A stretch of DNA of 41,022 nucleotides, taken from Desulfobulbaceae bacterium (GTDB lineage: Bacteria; Desulfobacterota; Desulfobulbia; Desulfobulbales; SURF-16). Of the stretch, positions 34,876-41,022 are shown one piece after another (the first letter of the stretch is position 1; every line of letters starts with the position of its first letter). The notes under the pieces were generated by a model. It did no database searches. It was not told the DNA's origin and was given only the letters and a program-made list of their open reading frames with translations. The position numbers and the translations under genes were made by a program. Where the stretch lies: the NCBI GenBank assembly GCA_020444175.1, contig JAHLLM010000046.1:1-41022 (forward strand), read 5' to 3'.

Positions 34876-35349
34876 TTAATCCTTAAAACATGCCGAAAAG
34901 TCCACTGGCTCTTCATCTTCTTCCTCATTTTTCTTGACCTTGGCCATTTCCTGTCTCACGCGGAACTCATTCTTGAAATCTTCCATTTTTCGTTCAAGAA
35001 ATTTTTCCGGAAAAAGTTCACTCCCTACGTATTGAAGTGAATTTTTTTCCAGCTGGGCAAGCATTTCGCTCAGCAGATCGTCCTTTTCAGACTCATCGAT
35101 AAAGGTCCGTTCTTTCACAACAGTGAAGACAAGTCCATTTTTACACCTGTCCTTAACAAAGATTCGAAACTCAGTATCTTCCACTGAATCCGCAAAATCG
35201 TCCCGGAGCGGAAGAAGAGCATCACATTTGACCTTTATGAGCCATCTATCTGCTGCTATTTTTCGTGACAGATTATAAAATGAAACATGGATGCCGTTTG
35301 CAAGATTCATTGAAGAAAGAAGGGGCGCGGATTGTTTGTTTTCTATCAT
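34876..35349 (-). CDS. Conserved hypothetical protein
   Basis: A 157-aa soluble protein starting MIENKQSAPLLSSMNLANGIHVSFYNLSRKIAADRWLIKV. The first 85 residues look beta-rich; the second half is helical and charged, with an acidic tail (KKNEEEDEEPVDFSACFKD). I recognise no family, but the frame is long, has normal composition and stands between two defined genes. There is no clear ribosome binding site. It is divergent from cysS. Confidence 0.7.
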   Translation of the reverse strand: MIENKQSAPLLSSMNLANGIHVSFYNLSRKIAADRWLIKVKCDALLPLRDDFADSVEDTEFRIFVKDRCKNGLVFTVVKERTFIDESEKDDLLSEMLAQLEKNSLQYVGSELFPEKFLERKMEDFKNEFRVRQEMAKVKKNEEEDEEPVDFSACFKD

Positions 35350-35448
35350 AATGTATATGGGTGGTTGATTCGGTTTCGGGAAAAGGGTATAAAGTATTTT
35401 CTGTTCAACGATAACATATGCACATAATCAGCTTAGTACGGAGCTCAC

Positions 35449-36915
35449 ATGACCGTTTCCATCTATAATACAAAGAGTGGTAAAAAAGAAGTTTTCTCTC
35501 CCCTAGAAAAGGGCCATATCAAGCTTTATGTTTGCGGCATAACGGCCTACGATTTCTGCCATATCGGCCATGCCAGATCCACTCTGGTTTTCGACATGAT
35601 TGTCAACTATTTACGGTACAAAGGCTACAAGGTCACCTATGTACGCAATTTTACGGATATAGATGACAAAATCATTAAACGAGCCCGCGAGCAACATACC
35701 ACAACCGAAGAACTTGCCAACCGTTTTATTGATGCTTTTCATGAAGATATGAAAAGTCTTGGCAATACTCCTCCGACTCTTGAACCCAAAGCAACTGAGA
35801 ACATCCCTGAAATTATTAAGATGATTGAAGATTTGATTGCCAACGGCTTTGCCTATGCAGTTGATGGTGACGTTTATTATAAGGTTGCGAACTTTGATGA
35901 GTACGGAAAACTTTCCAGAAGAAATCTCGACGACATGATGGCCGGAGCGCGCATATCGATCAATGAGCAAAAACAAAACCCCATGGATTTTGCTCTTTGG
36001 AAAAGCAGCAAGCCAGGCGAGCCGGTATGGGATAGCCCATGGGGAGGCGGCAGGCCAGGATGGCACATTGAATGCTCGGCAATGAGCCGTAAATATCTCG
36101 GTGACTCCTTTGACATTCATGGCGGAGGAAAGGATCTAATCTTTCCGCATCATGAAAATGAAATAGCCCAAAGCGAAGCCGCTTCCGGCAAACCGTTTGC
36201 CGCCACCTGGATTCATCACGGCTTTGTGACCATTAAAGATGAAAAGATGTCAAAATCTCTTGGCAACTTCCTGACCATCCGCGAAATTCTTGAAAAATAC
36301 CCTGCTGAAGTTTTGCGTTTTTTTGTTTTTTCAACCCATTATCGCACACCTCTTGATTTCTCTGAAACAGCGATGAAAGATGCTGAGGCAGGTCTTGACC
36401 GGCTTAATACCTGCCTTGCTGAAATTTCCCAACTGCCCAAAGAAGGTAATCCGGATCAAAAAAGCGCTGCCGGCAAAAAAAATATAACAAAAATTACTTC
36501 TCTCACTGAACGCTTTGTCAAGGCCATGGACAATGACTTTAACAGCGCCCAGGCAATGGGTCATATTTTTGATGCTGTCAAAGCACTGAACACCATAAAA
36601 CAGGCGCTTCCCGCCTCCCCCGCTGAATCCGACCTTACGCTTCTGCACTCCGGAGCCAAAACGATTAGAGAACTGGCCGCCATTATGGGGCTTCTCAAAA
36701 AAGACCCTCTGCTTTATATTAAAGAAAAGCAGGATAAAATCATCAGCCGGCTTGACATCACCGAGGCAGAGATTGATAATTTGCTTCAAGAAAGAAATAA
36801 AGCCCGGGAACAAAAAAACTGGGCCAGGGCCGATGAAATCAGGGATCAACTTTTATGCCATAATGTAGAAATAAAAGACAGTTCCGAGGGCACAACCTGG
36901 CAAGTAAAAATTTAA
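35449..36915 (+). CDS. cysS: Cysteinyl-tRNA synthetase
   Basis: A 488-aa class I aminoacyl-tRNA synthetase. The zinc ligands begin with Cys29 in YVCGITAYD, the HIGH motif reads HIGHARS, WHIECSAMS and FPHHENEIAQSE complete the zinc site, and KMSKS reads DEKMSKSLGNF. The C-terminal DALR/anticodon region is complete. GGAG lies 6-7 bases before the ATG. It charges tRNA-Cys; the gene stands alone with a dispersed repeat behind it. Confidence 0.97.
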   Translation: MTVSIYNTKSGKKEVFSPLEKGHIKLYVCGITAYDFCHIGHARSTLVFDMIVNYLRYKGYKVTYVRNFTDIDDKIIKRAREQHTTTEELANRFIDAFHEDMKSLGNTPPTLEPKATENIPEIIKMIEDLIANGFAYAVDGDVYYKVANFDEYGKLSRRNLDDMMAGARISINEQKQNPMDFALWKSSKPGEPVWDSPWGGGRPGWHIECSAMSRKYLGDSFDIHGGGKDLIFPHHENEIAQSEAASGKPFAATWIHHGFVTIKDEKMSKSLGNFLTIREILEKYPAEVLRFFVFSTHYRTPLDFSETAMKDAEAGLDRLNTCLAEISQLPKEGNPDQKSAAGKKNITKITSLTERFVKAMDNDFNSAQAMGHIFDAVKALNTIKQALPASPAESDLTLLHSGAKTIRELAAIMGLLKKDPLLYIKEKQDKIISRLDITEAEIDNLLQERNKAREQKNWARADEIRDQLLCHNVEIKDSSEGTTWQVKI

Positions 36916-36956
36916 TATGAGTGAGTGCCTGTTTGAGATATGAGCAGGCAGTAACA

Positions 36957-37012
36957 GCAGGCTGTTGAAAAGCGTAGCGAGCGCAGTAGTTTTTTTTAAC
37001 AGCCTGACAGGG
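36957..37012. repeat. Dispersed hairpin repeat, copy 2
   Basis: Begins AGCAGGCTGTTGAAAA and ends GCAGTAGTTTTTTTTAACAG plus CCTGACAGG, with the centre GCGTAGCGAGC. The two ends pair into a long hairpin. The outer parts match copy 1 at 18018-18115, but the centre differs and is shorter. It lies between cysS and the Memo-like gene. Confidence 0.7.
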
Positions 37013-37022
37013 AGGGCAAACC

Positions 37023-37820
37023 ATGATACGGACTCCTGTAGTAGCCAACCAATTTTACCCGGGCGATCCGCTCATTCTGGAAAATACCCTTAAAGACCTT
37101 ATACCGGAACAGACTGAGCCCAAACCGGCAATAGCCGTCCTCTCTCCCCATGCCGGTTATATTTACTCCGGATCAGTTGCCGGGGAAACTTTTGCCAACT
37201 CACAAATCCCGCAAGACGTTGTTATTCTCGGTCCTAATCATCATGGACAGGGGGCGCCAATAGCTCTGATGAATGATGGCGAGTGGCAAACGCCACTGGG
37301 CAATGTGAAGATTAATAATGAGTTGGCTGCACTGATCGCAAAACCTCCTGTCGAAATCGATGACCTGGCTCACCGCTTTGAACATTCCCTTGAAGTACAG
37401 GTCCCCTTTCTGCAATACCTCAGAAAAAATGTATCTATTGTCCCCTTGGTCATCTCCCATATTCCCTATTCCACCTGCGTGGCTGTAGGGAAAATTCTTG
37501 CACTGGCGATTAAAGAGTACGCCAAACCGGTGCTGATAGTCGCCAGCACCGACATGACTCACTACGAACCCCGGGAATCCGCCGCACGAAAAGACCATCT
37601 GGCCCTGGATCACATCAAGAGTCTTGACCCACAGGGACTCTATAATACGGTTGTTGAAAAACGTATTTCAATGTGCGGCATCATGCCCAGCACCATTGCC
37701 CTTGCCGCAGCTATGGAACTAGGGGCAACAAAATCGAATTTAATACGATATACCGACTCTGGTGAAGTAAGCGGGGATACGGATCATGTGGTGGGATACG
37801 CCGGCGTTTTGATCTCATGA
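37023..37820 (+). CDS. amrB: AmmeMemoRadiSam system protein B (Memo-like)
   Basis: A 265-aa protein of the Memo family, related in fold to class III extradiol dioxygenases. Family motifs are visible: SPHAGYIYSGSVAG, GPNHHGQG, HSLEVQVPFLQYL, STDMTHYEPRE and CGIMPS. In bacteria it is usually encoded with AmmeMemoRadiSam A and a radical-SAM protein; neither is in the window. GGGAGG lies 7 bases before the ATG. The biochemical role of the system is not well known to me. Confidence 0.9.
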   Translation: MIRTPVVANQFYPGDPLILENTLKDLIPEQTEPKPAIAVLSPHAGYIYSGSVAGETFANSQIPQDVVILGPNHHGQGAPIALMNDGEWQTPLGNVKINNELAALIAKPPVEIDDLAHRFEHSLEVQVPFLQYLRKNVSIVPLVISHIPYSTCVAVGKILALAIKEYAKPVLIVASTDMTHYEPRESAARKDHLALDHIKSLDPQGLYNTVVEKRISMCGIMPSTIALAAAMELGATKSNLIRYTDSGEVSGDTDHVVGYAGVLIS

Positions 37821-37895
37821 AATCAAAACAGCGTAAATTTAACTTGACTTTTCCGGCTGTTTTTTCTAAATAAAACCTTTCCTACTGCACAGTAA

Positions 37896-37969
37896 TGGGA
37901 GATCGTCTAATGGCAGGACAGCAGACTCTGACTCTGCTTATCGGGGTTCGAATCCCTGTCTCCCAGCCA
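37896..37969 (+). tRNA. tRNA-Gln (CTG)
   Basis: Acceptor TGGGAGA pairs with TCTCCCA, followed by G and an encoded CCA (37967-37969). The anticodon stem GCAGA/TCTGC encloses a loop with CTG. The T-arm is CGGGG TTCGAAT CCCTG. It complements the TTG isoacceptor at 31571-31645. Confidence 0.95.
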
Positions 37970-37980
37970 AGGTTATTTCA

Positions 37981-38019
37981 AGGACTCAAGCTTGGTACAA
38001 GCTTGAGTCCTTTTTTTTG
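37981..38019. terminator. Terminator after tRNA-Gln and the FAD gene
   Basis: A perfect 14-bp stem (37981-37994 with 37998-38011) with a 3-base loop is followed by eight Ts on the plus strand. It lies 6 bases from the end of the convergent FAD-enzyme gene and may serve both directions. Confidence 0.9.
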
Positions 38020-38024
38020 TGCTC

Positions 38025-39455
38025 TTATCCCTTCTCCTGTTTCTCTTCTTCATGATATTCATCATCCGCATTGACCGACCAGACATCATGCTTGGCACCA
38101 AGAATATTTTCCACGGCATACAAAGCTGTTAGAATCGAATGATCCATATTATTGTACTTGAACAACCCGTAACGGCCGCAAAGTTGCAGGTTGCGAAACT
38201 GCTGCAAATATTTTTTTATTTTCTCAATATGACCGGCATAATTTTCGTCGTAAACCGGATAGCACTTCGGCATCCTGACCACAAAACCGTCAAACACCTT
38301 TTCCGGAGAGAGCAGGCCGAGGTGGGCAATCTCCTCTTTGCCCAATTGAAGAAGATCTTCATCACTCATAGACCAAAGATCGTCTCCTTCCCAACAAAAA
38401 TATTCCAGCCCCAGGGATGAGTATTTATCATCGGGAACCATTGCCGGACTCCAGTTGGCAAAACACTGTATACGCCCCATTTTCACCTTGGAGTCATGAA
38501 TATAGATCCAGGTGTCCGGCAGACTCTGTGGTTGGTCGATCAGCAGATTTATCGTCAATAAAGCGCGATAGCGGAGAGCCCTGGCTGCATCAACAACATC
38601 TTGAGGAGGAGCCGGCTGCATATTCAATATGAGTTTGGTGATCGGCATTGTGGAGATAAAATCGGTTGCACTCTGCCGACTTTCACCTTCAGGATTCTCC
38701 ACAACCACTTCTTTGATCAAATCCCCCTCATGAATAATCTGCTTGACTCGATGCTTCAGCAAGACCGAGGCTCCATGTTCCTGGGCTCCGGTGGCCATGG
38801 TTTCATACATCTGACCAGGCCCGAGGCGTGGGTATTGGAATTCATCTATAAGGGTCTTAATAACTTTCTTCGACTTGAAGAGCGCATTCATCACTGCGCT
38901 CCACAGGGAAAGACCTTTTATGCGCTGTGCGGCCCATTCCGCCCTGATATCTTCACAGGAAATCCCCCAAACCTTTTCCGTGTAGGTTTTGAAAAATATT
39001 CTGTACAGCCTTGACCCGAAACGATTTGAAACCCATTCTTCAAAACTTTCTTCCGGACAAACGGGAAAAAGCCGAGCCTTCAAATAACTGGTCCCAATCA
39101 GAATGGAATTGAAAACACCAAGTCCCAAAAGAGCATTTTTTGCCTGGAGAGGATAATTGAAGAATTTCCCATTGTAATAAATACGCGACAGGCGGGAACG
39201 CACTAGGAAATCTTCACCAAGAACCTCATCCCATAGGGCGTTTACTTCAGGGATCTTGGTAAAAAACCGATGTCCGCCAATATCAAAACGAAAACCTTTA
39301 TACTCAATTGTTCTACTTATTCCTCCCACCATGGTATCCGCCTCAAAGCAGGTAACAGGAATTTTTCGTTTGGCACAATCATACGACGCGGTGAGCCCTG
39401 AAGGGCCTCCGCCAATGACAATTACGTTTTTATCCAGACGATGTGCTTCAGTCAT
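38025..39455 (-). CDS. FAD-dependent oxidoreductase, UDP-galactopyranose mutase-like
   Basis: A 476-aa flavoprotein. The FAD-binding motif VIVIGGGPSGLTASYDCAKR (residues 11-30), followed by FEADTMVGGISRT, and the segment GFRFDIGGHRFFTK are typical of the UGM/protoporphyrinogen-oxidase-like group found in polysaccharide loci. The substrate cannot be read from the sequence; a nucleotide sugar or lipid-linked sugar is likely given the neighbours. Its ATG overlaps the last 8 bases of the GtrA gene, so they form one operon. The C-terminus ends in a charged tail (EYHEEEKQEKG). Confidence 0.85.
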   Translation of the reverse strand: MTEAHRLDKNVIVIGGGPSGLTASYDCAKRKIPVTCFEADTMVGGISRTIEYKGFRFDIGGHRFFTKIPEVNALWDEVLGEDFLVRSRLSRIYYNGKFFNYPLQAKNALLGLGVFNSILIGTSYLKARLFPVCPEESFEEWVSNRFGSRLYRIFFKTYTEKVWGISCEDIRAEWAAQRIKGLSLWSAVMNALFKSKKVIKTLIDEFQYPRLGPGQMYETMATGAQEHGASVLLKHRVKQIIHEGDLIKEVVVENPEGESRQSATDFISTMPITKLILNMQPAPPQDVVDAARALRYRALLTINLLIDQPQSLPDTWIYIHDSKVKMGRIQCFANWSPAMVPDDKYSSLGLEYFCWEGDDLWSMSDEDLLQLGKEEIAHLGLLSPEKVFDGFVVRMPKCYPVYDENYAGHIEKIKKYLQQFRNLQLCGRYGLFKYNNMDHSILTALYAVENILGAKHDVWSVNADDEYHEEEKQEKG

Positions 39456-39867
39456 TCAAAACTTTCTTTTTATGTTTCGAAAACAACAGTTTTCGTCGAA
39501 CAAAAAAATTCCACAGATAGACAAAGACAACTGCTGCTATCTTTGCAATCATATATTGTCCATTCAGTACTGGAGTTAAAACAGCCAAAATGAGATCATT
39601 CAGAAGAAGTCCACCCAACCCCACAAAAAGAAAAATCATAAATTCAGAACGGGCACTCTTAAATGATCTATATCTGAATACCCACTGTATACTCAGGTAG
39701 TAATTAACAAAAAGACCAACCAGAAAGGATAGTGTTGCCGACAAAAGATAGTGCAGGCTTGCCCACTCTGTCAGAGAGTATAAAAGGAAAAAATCAACGA
39801 TGAACGCCACTCCGCCAACAACTGTGTAGCGACTCAGTTCCCCTACTAATTTTTTTGTAGCATTCAT
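39448..39867 (-). CDS. GtrA-family membrane protein
   Basis: A 139-aa protein with four membrane helices. GELSRYTVVGGVAFIVDFFLLYSL, YLLSATLSFLVGLFVNYYLSIQWVF and the ending VYLWNFFVRRKLLF are the family's hallmarks. GtrA-like proteins are thought to help flip polyprenyl-linked sugars for surface glycosylation. I start at 39867 (MNATKKLVGEL); the frame upstream to 40047 lacks family similarity. The 346 bases from 39868 to 40213 hold no other gene I can support and should contain the divergent promoters. Confidence 0.87.
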   Translation of the reverse strand: MNATKKLVGELSRYTVVGGVAFIVDFFLLYSLTEWASLHYLLSATLSFLVGLFVNYYLSIQWVFRYRSFKSARSEFMIFLFVGLGGLLLNDLILAVLTPVLNGQYMIAKIAAVVFVYLWNFFVRRKLLFSKHKKKVLND

Positions 39868-40213
39868 TTCAACAGTTACATCTTTTTTAGACAAAGCGAA
39901 CGTCACCCCGTAAAGCAGAGTACCACAAGGGGTTTGCGTAAATGTATTATAAATCCATCTGTCTCCCTTCGAGGGATACCCAATAGTGCTGTTTGAGGAA
40001 GACTTAAAAAAAGAATATCGTAGTATCCTTTCGGAACAGTTTGTCAAAATACAATTCCGACAAAAAGTGTTTAATTTTACTGGACCACGTCAATCTTAGA
40101 AAGTATTCTTTTTTTAATCATCAATTAATTATCATAAAAATGGTTTGAAAATCTCCTGAAAAAAGCTTGGAACTAGCTGCACAGCATATGTGTATATTCT
40201 TAAAAAAGACTAA

Positions 40214-40981
40214 ATGCTCTATAGTAAACTCCGTAAATTTGCTTCCTATATTCGTAAAACACCCCTACACCCCCAGTGGTTAATGAATGTCGAGAACCCT
40301 TTAGGAAAGAAGCAGATAGGTAAAAAGGTCGACAAAGGTTTCCATTTGGATATTGGCTGTGCGGACCAGAGTCTTCAAAATTTTATTTCCCCTGAAGCAA
40401 CTTATATCGGTATAGATTACCTCACAACAGCTTCGAAGCTCTATAAAACAAAGCCTCTGGTATATGCAGATGCCCAAGCTTTACCTTTTTTGTCTGCCAG
40501 TATTGATATCGTTACTTTGTTGGATGTTTTGGAGCATATACCCGATGCACCTTTAGCTCTTGCTGAAGCGTTTCGAGTACTAAAACCAAGAGGCAGAGCT
40601 ATACTATCCGTACCTTTTCTTTATCCCATTCATGATGCGCCATTCGACTTTCAACGCTGGACTTCTCATGGTTTAAAAAAAATGGCTGAAGACTGCGGAT
40701 TTTTCATAGAAAAAGAAATAGCAGTGGGAAATCCAAGTCAAAGTGCAGCGCTCATTGCCTGTATCGCTGCCGTTCGTAACACTCTAGAATTACTCAAATC
40801 ATACAATTTTATTGGACTCATTCTTCTATGCGTGCTCCCTTTATTTATTCCAATCGTAAATATTTCAGGATGGGCACTAGGTAAAGTGAGCGGGCAAGAT
40901 AATATAATGCCGTTTTCCTACAATTTCTTTTTAGTAAAACCTGAATCTGCAGGGAAAGAAGCTTTAGACTCAACTTTCTGA
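40214..40981 (+). CDS. Class I SAM-dependent methyltransferase
   Basis: A 255-aa methyltransferase. SAM-binding motif I reads FHLDIGCADQSL (residues about 43-54), an acidic residue follows in YIGIDY, and the Methyltransf_11-type DVLEHIPDAPLALAEAFRVLKPRG is clear. A hydrophobic stretch at about 200-222 may be a membrane anchor, which is unusual for the family. It reads away from the GtrA/FAD pair and probably modifies a sugar or lipid of the same surface pathway. The start has no clear ribosome binding site. The last 41 bases of the window show nothing. Confidence 0.85.
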   Translation: MLYSKLRKFASYIRKTPLHPQWLMNVENPLGKKQIGKKVDKGFHLDIGCADQSLQNFISPEATYIGIDYLTTASKLYKTKPLVYADAQALPFLSASIDIVTLLDVLEHIPDAPLALAEAFRVLKPRGRAILSVPFLYPIHDAPFDFQRWTSHGLKKMAEDCGFFIEKEIAVGNPSQSAALIACIAAVRNTLELLKSYNFIGLILLCVLPLFIPIVNISGWALGKVSGQDNIMPFSYNFFLVKPESAGKEALDSTF

Positions 40982-41022
40982 GAAGACTTAACGCGCTAAA
41001 ATTACTGGATTATATCCAGCCG

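Noticed and set aside
39868-40047. Upstream extension of the GtrA gene
   Set aside because: The added residues are unlike the family, which begins just before the first membrane helix.

Overview
The window looks like about 41 kb of a Gram-negative chromosome with moderate to low GC content. I infer a Desulfobacterota (former Deltaproteobacteria) host, most likely a Desulfobulbales relative. The evidence is the chain serA, DUF1844, ispE, tRNA-Gln, prs, rplY, pth, carD, the outer-membrane, TolC and RND genes, and an AmmeMemoRadiSam B gene. This placement is inference; no 16S rRNA gene is present.

Layout. (1) 1-6340, plus strand: a cell-surface block. It holds a LapG-like periplasmic cysteine protease, a membrane PAS/HD-GYP protein whose HD catalytic residues are replaced, a TPR plus beta-barrel outer-membrane protein of the Slam/DUF560 type, a proline-rich exported protein and a protein with a VPxPA/PEP-CTERM-like tail. 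A 26-bp perfect hairpin closes the block. (2) 6369-8622: purM (minus) and a zinc-ribbon protein (plus). (3) 8843-17954: a tRNA-His gene carrying an integrated element of about 9 kb. The element is flanked by 33-bp direct repeats of the tRNA 3' end. It encodes a tyrosine integrase, a ribbon-helix-helix-like protein, an AlpA-like protein, a primase/ATPase with an adjacent array of 11-bp iterons, a P27-type small terminase and a fused prohead protease-major capsid protein. It has no large terminase, portal, tail or lysis genes and no room for them, so I read it as a capsid-encoding phage satellite. (4) 17955-19297: mostly non-coding, with one Cys-rich small protein, a dispersed hairpin repeat and an 18-bp perfect palindrome ahead of the next operon. 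(5) 19298-25912: a copper/silver efflux operon (TolC-like, CusB-like, CusA-like and a Met/His-rich periplasmic protein). (6) 25972-35349, minus strand: housekeeping genes (Mut7-C RNase-like, RluD-like pseudouridine synthase, CarD, pth, rplY, prs, tRNA-Gln, ispE, DUF1844, serA). (7) 35449-37969: cysS, the Memo-like amrB and a second tRNA-Gln. (8) 38025-40981: surface polysaccharide genes (FAD-dependent UGM-like protein, GtrA, methyltransferase).

How the genes work together. Region 1 suggests regulated display or release of surface proteins, with the degenerate HD-GYP protein possibly acting as a c-di-GMP receptor next to LapG. The element in region 3 has its own integration, replication and capsid modules and would need a helper phage for the rest. 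Region 5 forms a complete tripartite Cu/Ag exporter with an accessory metal-binding protein.
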